Counted from the first letter of the stretch, positions 1-6,028 are shown. The stretch: DNA of 6,972 nt from Bacillota bacterium (GCA_023481335.1 JAMCWI010000097.1:1-6972), one strand, 5' to 3'. The notes: generated from the letters alone by a model not told the origin. Made by a program: numbers and translations.

Positions 1-40
1 GATTAAAAGAGAATTAAAAAAATCCGAGAGGGAAGCCAGT

Positions 41-352
41 GTGACTGCCTCCATAAACAATGACTTCTTAAAGATGGATATGGGTTTACCATTGGAGGAG
101 GACGGCCACTGCCAACCTGGAATGGTGGATGTGGAACTTTCTTTGGATCAAACGGCAGAAAAACTAAGTCCAGGGCTCCCCTCGGAAAAATTCCAACCCA
201 GAACCATGCCGGAGGAAAAACCAGTGGAAATCGATGTGCGACGAATTGCTGTGGGAGCTTCAATCAAAGCACTGGAGAAATTCTTAGGCAGGAAATTATC
301 CGAAGAGGAAATTGCCGCCCTGGAAAAACAGGTAGAGGTGTACTTAAATTAG
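41..352 (+). CDS. Hypothetical acidic protein, possibly 5'-partial
   Basis: I do not recognise this 103-residue protein. It starts at a GTG with a modest ribosome binding site (GAGG at 28-31, 9 bases upstream). The frame stays open to the left edge of the window without a stop, reading IKRELKKSEREAS just before the GTG, so the true start may lie outside and the gene may be longer. Residues 1-60 are rich in Pro, Glu, Asp and Gly and look disordered. Residues 62-103 look helical: a VRRIAVGASIKALEKFLG helix, then a helix capped by LSEEEIAALEKQ. There is no signal peptide, membrane span or metal motif; the single Cys (residue 24) is isolated. It converges on the yycJ-like gene and shares the hairpin that follows. 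A small cytosolic or accessory protein is all that can be inferred. Confidence 0.6.
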   Translation: MTASINNDFLKMDMGLPLEEDGHCQPGMVDVELSLDQTAEKLSPGLPSEKFQPRTMPEEKPVEIDVRRIAVGASIKALEKFLGRKLSEEEIAALEKQVEVYLN

Positions 353-368
353 ACATAGTAACATATAA

Positions 369-405
369 AAAGGATACTCCCCTGGCGGCCAGGGGAGTAT
401 CCTTT
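369..405. terminator. Bidirectional intrinsic terminator between convergent genes
   Basis: There is a perfect 17-bp stem, AAAGGATACTCCCCTGG (369-385) with CCAGGGGAGTATCCTTT (389-405), around a 3-base loop. It lies 16 bases after the stop of the plus-strand gene and 7 bases after the stop of the minus-strand yycJ-like gene. On the minus strand the stem runs into TTTTTATATG; on the plus strand the following tract (CAGTTCTTTATTTG) is less T-rich. It can therefore serve both convergent genes, better for the minus strand. Confidence 0.85.
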
Positions 406-412
406 CAGTTCT

Positions 413-1186
413 TTATTTGCCAATGAGATCCGACCAACCTCCCGGTGTTCGGGCAGGAGCGGCAACTAAATTGATTTGCCGGGGTAAATAACCCCGAACG
501 GTTTCCAGTGCCTTGTTCGGTTCATTGTCATCTTCGCTGAGATGGGCTAAAACCACCAGTTCACATTTTTTTAGCCCCATGGCCTTAAGGGCTTGACCGC
601 ATTGGTCGTTGGACAGGTGACCTTGGGGACCTAAGTTCCTTTTCTTCACATAATAAGGCTTGGCGGAGTATTTATACATTTCAAAATCATGGTTCGCCTC
701 TATGTATAGGTAGTTAACGGAATGCAAAGCCTCTAAGCAATCCTCCGGTACAAAGCCGGTGTCGGTTAAAAATCCTAACTTCCTCGAACCACTGCCAATC
801 ATAAAGCCGATGGTTTCAACATCATGGGATAATCTAAAAGGGGTCACCCTCATACTGTTGATTCGTTCCTCTTGCTCTTGATTTAAGGCATACAGGTTTG
901 GCGTTTTTTTAAAGGTATACGTGCTGGTTAGTTCTTTAAAGATGCCGCCTGTGGAGTAAACAGGCATATTCTTTTCAGCCAATAAATGTTTTAGACCATA
1001 GACATGGTCGTTATGGCTGTGGGTTATCAAAACTGCATCGATGTCGCCCGGGGTTAAGCCCACACTATCCAGAAAGGGTTTGATATCTCTTTTGCGCAAA
1101 CCGCAATCGATTAAGATACAGGTATTCTCATCCTGAACCACGACACAATTGGCATAGCTGCTGGAAGAAAGACTGCAAAATTTCAA
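413..1186 (-). CDS. yycJ: YycJ/WalJ-family metallo-beta-lactamase-fold hydrolase (probable nuclease)
   Basis: This is a cytosolic metallo-beta-lactamase-fold protein of the YycJ/WalJ family, whose studied members are linked to DNA exonuclease activity and to coordinating replication or repair with the cell cycle. In the longer reading from the ATG at 1201 (262 residues) the metal motifs are HSHNDH (61-66), SHD (His126), TDTG (Asp147), EANHD (168-172), GHLSN (194-198) and a C-terminal AHLS (His220); all key ligands are present. The length matches the family (about 260). I prefer the TTG at 1184-1186, giving 257 residues beginning MKFCSLSSSS. A GGAGG at 1195-1199 sits 8 bases before this TTG, while the ATG at 1201 has no binding site and actually overlaps the GGAGG. 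The usual N-terminal Gly-Ser-rich turn is SSSSYANC here. The gene is not beside walRK, so it appears monocistronic. Confidence 0.88.
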   Translation of the reverse strand: MKFCSLSSSSYANCVVVQDENTCILIDCGLRKRDIKPFLDSVGLTPGDIDAVLITHSHNDHVYGLKHLLAEKNMPVYSTGGIFKELTSTYTFKKTPNLYALNQEQEERINSMRVTPFRLSHDVETIGFMIGSGSRKLGFLTDTGFVPEDCLEALHSVNYLYIEANHDFEMYKYSAKPYYVKKRNLGPQGHLSNDQCGQALKAMGLKKCELVVLAHLSEDDNEPNKALETVRGYLPRQINLVAAPARTPGGWSDLIGK

Positions 1187-1194
1187 AGACGACG

Positions 1195-1199
1195 CCTCC
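1195..1199 (-). promoter_or_regulatory. Ribosome binding site that decides the yycJ start
   Basis: On the minus strand GGAGG lies 8 bases before the TTG at 1184-1186. It overlaps the upstream in-frame ATG (1199-1201), so that ATG cannot use it. This favours the TTG start and a protein N-terminus typical of the family. Confidence 0.7.
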
Positions 1200-1244
1200 A
1201 TACTGTCATAAGCAATATTTTACTATTTCAGCAAAGTATGGAGG
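1195..1244 (-). promoter_or_regulatory. 10-bp inverted repeat able to cover the yycJ ribosome binding site
   Basis: CCTCCATACT (plus strand 1195-1204) and AGTATGGAGG (1235-1244) are perfect inverted copies 30 bases apart. In the minus-strand transcript the upstream arm can pair with the GGAGG of yycJ and bury it in a 10-bp stem. The loop also holds TAAAAT, which could be a -10 element; a transcript starting after it would lack the upstream arm. The repeat is seen directly; the regulatory role is inference. Confidence 0.45.
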
Positions 1245-1312
1245 ATTCCTTTTCCCACCATAAATATTTTCGGCGGCGTGGAACATTGGGAGCAATACTT
1301 ACAATATGCAAA

Positions 1313-1342
1313 AATAGCACCCTGTTTGATCAGGGTGCTATT
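1313..1342 (-). terminator. Intrinsic terminator after htpX
   Basis: A perfect 12-bp stem, AATAGCACCCTG (1313-1324) with CAGGGTGCTATT (1331-1342), has a 6-base loop. On the minus strand it ends in ATTTTTGC, and it starts 14 bases past the htpX stop. It closes the merR-spo0M-htpX operon and separates it from yycJ. Confidence 0.85.
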
Positions 1343-1356
1343 GCATAAAACTTAAA

Positions 1357-2199
1357 TTATACTCTTACTTTGCGGAGCCTCTCCACCCTTTCCTGAATGG
1401 GCGGGTGGGTGCTGAAAAGCTTGGCGAAAGATGCCCCGGAAAGCGGATTGATAATAAACAGGTGAGAGGCCGCCGGGTTTACCGCCATAGGTACCCGGTG
1501 TGCTGCGGATTCCAGCTTTAACAGGGCGTTGGATAGCCCATCCGGAGAACCGGCAATTTGAGCACCGGTGGTATCGGCCATGTATTCCCTGGAACGGGAA
1601 ATAGACATTTGAATGATCATGGCGATGATGGGTGCAATGATAGCCATGATCAGTCCCCCGGCCATGCTGCCGCCTTCCTCATCGTCATTCCTTCCCATCC
1701 CGAAGATGGCACCCCATTGCAGAACATTGGCCATCATGCTGATGGCACCGGCCAGAGCGGCAGCAATGGTTCCCACCAGCACGTCGCGGTTCTTGATGTG
1801 GGCCAGTTCATGGGCCATAACACCTTCCAACTCAGCGGGACTTAACAGCCGCAAAAGCCCTTCGGTGACTGCCACCGCTGAATGGGACGGGTTGCGTCCG
1901 GTGGCAAAGGCGTTGGGTTGAGGGGACGGTTGAATATAAATCCTCGGCATAGGAAGACCCGCCCGTTGTGACAGCCTCCGAATCATTGCATAGAGTTCCG
2001 GTGCCTCTTCCTCGGATACAGGGTAAGAACCGGTCATTTTTATAGCGAGTTTGTCACTATAAAAGTAACCAAAGAAGTTCATGGCCATGGCAATAAGGAA
2101 GAAAATCACCGCTCCACCATTGCCGCCAATGGCGCCGCCCATCATAACAAGCAGAATGGAAAGGGCACCCATTAAGAGCCCTACTTTTAATGTGTTCAT
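1357..2199 (-). CDS. htpX: HtpX-type membrane zinc metalloprotease (family M48)
   Basis: HtpX is a membrane-bound zinc endopeptidase that degrades misfolded or damaged membrane proteins, with its active site facing the cytosol. The 280-residue length is normal. The zinc motif is HELAH (130-134) with Glu131 as catalytic base; the third ligand is Glu205 in SRSREYMAD. Other family marks are NAFATGRNP (96-104), AVTEGLL (110-116) and a late FSTHPP (262-267). Hydrophobic spans lie near 5-20, 29-45, 141-165 and 180-200. The linker between the last two spans carries an acidic NDDEEGG stretch (171-177). A strong binding site (AGGGGGGAG) lies 5 bases before the ATG. The gene is 31 bp after the spo0M-like gene with no terminator between, so they are probably cotranscribed, and a hairpin follows at once. 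Confidence 0.95.
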   Translation of the reverse strand: MNTLKVGLLMGALSILLVMMGGAIGGNGGAVIFFLIAMAMNFFGYFYSDKLAIKMTGSYPVSEEEAPELYAMIRRLSQRAGLPMPRIYIQPSPQPNAFATGRNPSHSAVAVTEGLLRLLSPAELEGVMAHELAHIKNRDVLVGTIAAALAGAISMMANVLQWGAIFGMGRNDDEEGGSMAGGLIMAIIAPIIAMIIQMSISRSREYMADTTGAQIAGSPDGLSNALLKLESAAHRVPMAVNPAASHLFIINPLSGASFAKLFSTHPPIQERVERLRKVRV

Positions 2200-2230
2200 C
2201 TCTACTCCCCCCTAAACAGGAATACAAGCT

Positions 2231-3190
2231 TTAAAATTCATCGTCTCCAAAATCACCTAAACCAAAGTCAAACCCATCCTCAGAGACCTCTTCGCCACCG
2301 CCTGCATCACCGGCGTCCTCGCCTTCCTCATCGCCGAAGAGGCTTCCCAGCATGGCACCACCGATCATACCGGCCACCATACCCCCCATGAAACCGCCAA
2401 AGCCGGGCCGCTGGGAACCGTGCTGCATGTGCTGATAACTGGGGGCCATGCGGGGACCTTGGATGGATACTTGGTTCAATTCATTTTCCAGAAACTCCTT
2501 AATAAATCCGGCAACTTCTTGAACCGAACCGCTAGACAGCAATTCAGCAGGCAGATCCATTTCAGTATGATGTTCCAGGCCGTTTCGCATATAGCCGCCG
2601 ATTAGCTCTAATTCAAAGAACAATTTAATCCGATTGTCTTCGGCGTAAAACTTAAACTCCAGTTCCTTTAACTGCTCGGCAAACAGGGTTGTGGGATAAT
2701 ACTCGAACTCCTGACCCAGCCTTTCAATTTTGCCCGAGCCGATTTTCTCCTTAAAATCCAAGGCCGCCAATGCATCAAATACCAGGGCCATTTCCCTGCT
2801 GGGCAGAATTACCAACCTGTCCTTATCATCGGTATCCACAGCCTGGGCTATGTCCATCTTGGTTACCAGGGAATAAGACACCGAACCTTTGGAGATTGGA
2901 TAGTGAAGGGGGATGATATGCTCGAAGGGAATCTCCCGGGTTTCCCCGGCTTTTATATGAAAATCCCGCGCCACCCTAACGGTATCCACCACTTTGTTAA
3001 ATTCCTTACCTTTAATAATAACCTTCATGGCAATGTCCAAATCCAGGGTATGGATTCCTTGCTCCACATTGCCGCCTTCCACCAAAAATTTTCCTCTAAC
3101 TTTTTCACCAATGCGGCATTGTTCATTGTCCAGTACCAGATTTACCTTTGCCGCTCCCATACCAAGGCTGGCCATCAGTTTTTTAAACAT
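2231..3190 (-). CDS. spo0M: Spo0M-like protein with a C-terminal glycine-zipper and acidic tail
   Basis: Spo0M proteins have an arrestin-like double beta-sandwich fold and influence sporulation and cell-envelope processes in Bacillus; their biochemical activity is not settled. The N-terminus (FKKLMASLGMGAAKVNLVL) and the following text, with a beta-rich body to about residue 240, match the family. The 319 residues exceed the usual roughly 260. The extra part is a linker with HMQHGSQRPG (254-263), a hydrophobic Gly-rich segment (263-286) with Gly at 266, 270, 274, 278, 282 and 286, and a 33-residue acidic tail (287-319). The segment could insert in or lie on the membrane; the tail should stay outside it. 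AAGGAG precedes the ATG by 13 bases, rather far, but no nearer start is in frame. It is sandwiched between merR and htpX, 31 bp from each. Confidence 0.9.
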   Translation of the reverse strand: MFKKLMASLGMGAAKVNLVLDNEQCRIGEKVRGKFLVEGGNVEQGIHTLDLDIAMKVIIKGKEFNKVVDTVRVARDFHIKAGETREIPFEHIIPLHYPISKGSVSYSLVTKMDIAQAVDTDDKDRLVILPSREMALVFDALAALDFKEKIGSGKIERLGQEFEYYPTTLFAEQLKELEFKFYAEDNRIKLFFELELIGGYMRNGLEHHTEMDLPAELLSSGSVQEVAGFIKEFLENELNQVSIQGPRMAPSYQHMQHGSQRPGFGGFMGGMVAGMIGGAMLGSLFGDEEGEDAGDAGGGEEVSEDGFDFGLGDFGDDEF

Positions 3191-3221
3191 GTAACGCGAA
3201 ACACTCCTTCTTTTTTAAAGT

Positions 3222-3674
3222 TTAAATAAAAGGTACTGCTTCATTGATGTATACAGTTAGTGTTTGAATGATTGACATGCTCTTCATCAATGCTTGTCTG
3301 GTGACAAGGGCGGCCTGATTGGTATCTGAATTGTTTAACAGCGGTTGCAGTTGTGCAAGCTGCCCCTCCAACATTTTGAATTGGTCTTTCAGAAAATTGA
3401 CATCGAGGGTTCCTTTATTCTTTGCTTCTATAGGCAGGCTTCCGCTGTCCAAAATGTCTATTCTTTGCTTTATTTCCTCCAGCGTATACCTTTGTTGCTT
3501 CATACCCTCAATGATCTTCAGACGCAGCAGGGACTCCACGGTGTAATACCGATACTGGCTCCCAGACCTTAGGGGATTCAAAAGACCCAGCTTGGTATAG
3601 TAATCGATGGTCCTCCTGCTCACCCCGGCCAAATCTGCAATTTCCCCTATTTTATATACTTTTACGTCCCCAAT
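3222..3674 (-). CDS. MerR-family transcriptional regulator, probable ATT start
   Basis: This is a DNA-binding regulator of the MerR family, acting as a dimer on promoters. The first usual start codon, TTG at 3630-3632, would give 136 residues beginning inside the first helix (MAGVSRRTIDYY), which would cripple the fold. The frame stays open upstream to a TGA at 3684-3686 and encodes GDVKVYKIGEIADL, exactly the missing half of the helix-turn-helix. No ATG, GTG or TTG occurs there; an ATT at 3672-3674 has GAGGTGG (3679-3685) just before it. In the 150-residue form, the helix-turn-helix is about 8-30, the wing with RYYTVESLLRLK about 42-53, and a dimerisation coiled coil about 91-114. The effector region contains no cysteine, arguing against a metal or thiol sensor. 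It is the first gene of the operon with spo0M and htpX and probably controls it. Confidence 0.88.
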   Translation of the reverse strand: MGDVKVYKIGEIADLAGVSRRTIDYYTKLGLLNPLRSGSQYRYYTVESLLRLKIIEGMKQQRYTLEEIKQRIDILDSGSLPIEAKNKGTLDVNFLKDQFKMLEGQLAQLQPLLNNSDTNQAALVTRQALMKSMSIIQTLTVYINEAVPFI

Positions 3675-3692
3675 AGAACCACCTCACCAAAT

Positions 3693-3721
3693 ATTATACA
3701 GTATTAACCGCAAACTGTACA
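3693..3721 (-). promoter_or_regulatory. Promoter of the merR-spo0M-htpX operon
   Basis: On the minus strand TGTACA (3716-3721, four of six matches to the -35 consensus) is followed after 17 bases by a perfect TATAAT (3693-3698). An AT-rich tract lies upstream (about 3736-3760), resembling an UP element. The predicted start near 3686 gives a very short leader of about 12 bases before the ATT, just enough to include the binding site. Confidence 0.65.
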
Positions 3722-3724
3722 GTT
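3713..3724. promoter_or_regulatory. Palindromic operator candidate over the -35 element
   Basis: AACTGTACAGTT is a perfect 12-bp palindrome that contains the whole -35 hexamer of the merR promoter. A second ACTGTA overlaps the -10 on the same strand (3695-3700). A site in this place would suit repression or MerR-type control by the gene downstream, that is autoregulation. The palindrome is seen; which protein binds is inference. Confidence 0.5.
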
Positions 3725-3781
3725 CAACGTCATGCTTTAATTAAAAAAATTATATTATTCTGGTTGTCTAAAAAATAAAGA

Positions 3782-3802
3782 GACTCGGGAAGCTCTCGAG
3801 TC
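3782..3802 (-). terminator. Second hairpin upstream of the merR promoter, terminator-like
   Basis: GACTCGGGA (3782-3790) pairs with TCTCGAGTC (3794-3802) as a 9-bp stem with one G-U pair and a 3-base loop. On the minus strand it is followed by TCTTTATTTTTT, so it behaves as an intrinsic terminator for that strand. It lies 58 bp beyond the terminator of the stress-protein gene, so it may be a backup, or the end of a very short separate transcript. Confidence 0.6.
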
Positions 3803-3859
3803 CTTAGTCCTCATCCTTTTACAATTTCCGGATTGATTGTATAGATTCTGCATGGAAAA

Positions 3860-3878
3860 ACCCGGCCGTTGGCCGGGT
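3860..3878 (-). terminator. Intrinsic terminator after the universal stress protein
   Basis: An 8-bp GC-rich stem, ACCCGGCC (3860-3867) with GGCCGGGT (3871-3878), has a GTT loop. On the minus strand it ends in TTTTTCC, and it lies 8 bases beyond the stop codon at 3887. It closes the two-gene unit of peptide-binding protein and stress protein. Confidence 0.85.
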
Positions 3879-3886
3879 CTTCGTTA

Positions 3887-4351
3887 TTAGCACGAAAAAG
3901 GAATAATTGTGACGGGGCAGGGTGCTGCATTAACCACCCCATAACTTACACTGCCCAGTACTCCTCCCACAATGGGATTCATCCCCCGTGAACCCATAAT
4001 GATGCCGCGCACCCCTGCATTGGAACAATTGTTGTCGCCGGATTGGTCACCCTTTGCTTCCCGAAGAATCTGTTCCTTAGCATCTCCGATCCGCAGCTTA
4101 ATTTCATATTCAACATTGGCATCTTTAAGAAAAGTTTCAGCAGGTTCTACCGCTTGATGGAAGAGTTGTTCTTGGTATTCGCGAATCGCGTTGTCGCTGA
4201 AAAACATTTTGGTATGTATTGTACGAAAGCTGGGTTGCACGTTCAAGACAATAATTTTTTCATTAAGCAATTTTGCTGCCATAACAGCTACACGCAGCGC
4301 CTCTGAAGCATTTGACGATCCATCATAGGGAACAAGAATACCGGCTTTCAT
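3887..4351 (-). CDS. Universal stress protein (UspA family), ATP-binding type
   Basis: A cytosolic single-domain Usp of 154 residues, expected to form a dimer that binds ATP and supports survival under stress or starvation. The N-terminal strand ILVPYDGS carries the conserved Asp (residue 10), and the ATP-binding signature G-x2-G-x9-G-S is intact at Gly120, Gly123 and Gly133-Ser134 (GSRGMNPIVGGVLGS), followed by the usual PVTIIP ending. Just before the signature, residues 101-115 (GDQSGDNNCSNAGVR) form a hydrophilic loop longer than normal for the family, carrying a cysteine. AAAGGAG lies about 11 bases before the ATG, overlapping the end of the upstream peptide-binding gene, whose stop is only 21 bp away. 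The two are almost certainly cotranscribed. The precise stress role cannot be read from sequence. Confidence 0.93.
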   Translation of the reverse strand: MKAGILVPYDGSSNASEALRVAVMAAKLLNEKIIVLNVQPSFRTIHTKMFFSDNAIREYQEQLFHQAVEPAETFLKDANVEYEIKLRIGDAKEQILREAKGDQSGDNNCSNAGVRGIIMGSRGMNPIVGGVLGSVSYGVVNAAPCPVTIIPFSC

Positions 4352-4372
4352 AAATAGGCTCTCTCCTTTCGA

Positions 4373-5983
4373 TTATTGTCTATAGGCATATTTGAAGTCA
4401 GCATAGGTTGCAAGGGATGGTGTAATGACTCCTTTAACATCTTCCTTTACTAATATGGGGTGGGTATAGAAAAAGACAGGCATTATGGGCATCTCATCCA
4501 TGAGAATTTTCTCGGCACTGTGCATGGCTTCCATTCTCTTTTTCTGGTCGCCGGTGGAATTGGCCTCTTTTACGAATTTATCATATTCTCTATGACTCCA
4601 GCCGGTATCATTATTGCCGCCGTCGGTGACAAATATATCAATGAATGTCATAGGATCAAGGTAGTCCGGGCCCCACGCCGTTCGGGTAATATCAAAGTCA
4701 CGTTCAGCCTGGCGGTCTAAGTAAACCTGCCATTCCACGTTTTCTAAAGCAACCTCAATGCCGAGGTTTACCTTCCACATTTGTTGGACGGCCTGCGCCA
4801 CCTTATGGATATTTTCATTGTTATTGTACAGCAAGGTTACTTTAGGAAACTCTTTTCCGTCAGGGTAGCCGGCTTCTGCCAACAGTTTTTTGGCCAGGTC
4901 AATGTCCTGCTTAAAAAGATCGCCGCCCTCTTGTCTGTAATCCTTCCCCTCTCCCTCTAGGAATCCGTAGGGTACAAGAGCATAGGCTGGTTGCTGCCCG
5001 GCCTGCAGGACATTTTTAACCAGCTGATCACGGTCGACGGCCATGGCCAGGGCTTTTCTCACCCTGGCGTCATCAAAGGGTTTTCGAGACAAATTAAACT
5101 GGTAGTAATCAACGGAGGTATCGGGTACGATTTGCAGCTCCTTACTGCCCTGTAATGATTTCAGTTCCTCCACCGCTACTTCATTTTGCATATCCAGTTG
5201 ATTGCCCTGGAACATAGTAAAACCGGTTTGCAGTGATTCAATTAGGTATATTTCAAGTTTTTGCAGCTTGACATTTTTTGCGTCCCAGTAGTTTGGGTTC
5301 TTTTCCAAGGTAATTTTTTGGTTATGTTCCCAACTGATTAGTTTAAACGGCCCGCTGCTTATATACAGTTCGGCATCGGTAAACCATTTTTCGTTCTGCT
5401 CCACATTTTTTTGATAGACAGGGTAATAGGTCTGAAAGGCTGTTAAGCCAAGAAACTGGGGAGCCGGCGCTCTCAGCACCACTTGCAGCGTTTTATCATC
5501 CAGAGCCTTGACCCCTACCCCTTCTTTTTCCCCGTTGCCGCTGTTATATTCTTCGGCTCCTTTGATGTAATACAACTGGTAGGCATAATCGGAAGCCGTT
5601 TCCGGGGCCAGTGCCCTAAGCCAACTGTAAACAAAATCCTGGGCTTTTATTGGCTCTCCGTTGCTCCATTTGGCCTCCCGTAATGTGAAGGTATAGGTTA
5701 ACCCATCCTCCGAGATTTGCCATTTCTCTGCCAAGGCGGGTTGGATTTGCTGCTTGTCATCATAACGAGTCAATCCGTCAAACAGCTGCAGCATGACAGT
5801 GGCTTCCGGCATACCGTTGGCTTTGGCCGGGTCGAGGGTCTTAGGTTCGGCACAAAGGTTATATTTGATTATTTGCTCTTTTTCTTGGGAGGTTGACAGC
5901 TTGCTTTTTTCACTGCAGCCGACAATGAGAGAAATAAGTAAGAGGGAAGATATCACAGCGTATACTGCTTTCCTGACTGACAA
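4373..5983 (-). CDS. OppA-type oligopeptide-binding lipoprotein (ABC transporter solute-binding protein, family 5)
   Basis: A lipid-anchored extracellular binding protein that should capture peptides and hand them to an ABC permease. From the TTG at 5981-5983 it has 536 residues: a short basic start (MSVRKAVY), a hydrophobic stretch and lipobox LIVGC (Cys23). The family-5 signature is AEKWQISEDGLTYTFTLREA followed by KWSNG; later marks are SGPFKL, RKPFDDARVRKALAMAVDR and WGPDYLDPMTFIDIF, the last typical of Gram-positive OppA. An in-frame ATG at 6007 adds 8 residues but lacks a binding site, whereas AGGGGG lies 7 bases before the TTG. No permease or ATPase gene is in the window, so it is an orphan component or its partners lie elsewhere. 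Peptide preference and the dpp versus opp label cannot be told. The downstream neighbour is the stress protein. Confidence 0.93.
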   Translation of the reverse strand: MSVRKAVYAVISSLLLISLIVGCSEKSKLSTSQEKEQIIKYNLCAEPKTLDPAKANGMPEATVMLQLFDGLTRYDDKQQIQPALAEKWQISEDGLTYTFTLREAKWSNGEPIKAQDFVYSWLRALAPETASDYAYQLYYIKGAEEYNSGNGEKEGVGVKALDDKTLQVVLRAPAPQFLGLTAFQTYYPVYQKNVEQNEKWFTDAELYISSGPFKLISWEHNQKITLEKNPNYWDAKNVKLQKLEIYLIESLQTGFTMFQGNQLDMQNEVAVEELKSLQGSKELQIVPDTSVDYYQFNLSRKPFDDARVRKALAMAVDRDQLVKNVLQAGQQPAYALVPYGFLEGEGKDYRQEGGDLFKQDIDLAKKLLAEAGYPDGKEFPKVTLLYNNNENIHKVAQAVQQMWKVNLGIEVALENVEWQVYLDRQAERDFDITRTAWGPDYLDPMTFIDIFVTDGGNNDTGWSHREYDKFVKEANSTGDQKKRMEAMHSAEKILMDEMPIMPVFFYTHPILVKEDVKGVITPSLATYADFKYAYRQ

Positions 5984-6028
5984 GCTAACGCCCCCTGTTG
6001 GCAACATCTTTCGTCAAAATATATTAAA

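Noticed and set aside
3..263. Minus-strand open frame of 86 codons opposite the first gene
   Set aside because: It is Pro- and Phe-rich, with no family resemblance and no binding site, and lies antisense to a better supported frame.
1558..1921. Two plus-strand open frames opposite htpX
   Set aside because: They are low-complexity shadows of the htpX coding strand, rich in Met, Ala, Ser and His, without ribosome binding sites.
3711..3726. Possible LexA (SOS) box near the merR promoter
   Set aside because: The Gram-positive LexA box needs GAAC and GTTC separated by four bases; here the GAAC and GTTT halves are six apart and the match is imperfect.
3755..3814. Minus-strand 19-codon frame running through the hairpin at 3782-3802, as an attenuator leader peptide
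   Set aside because: It has no ribosome binding site at a usable distance, shows no run of regulatory codons, and the merR promoter lies downstream of it.
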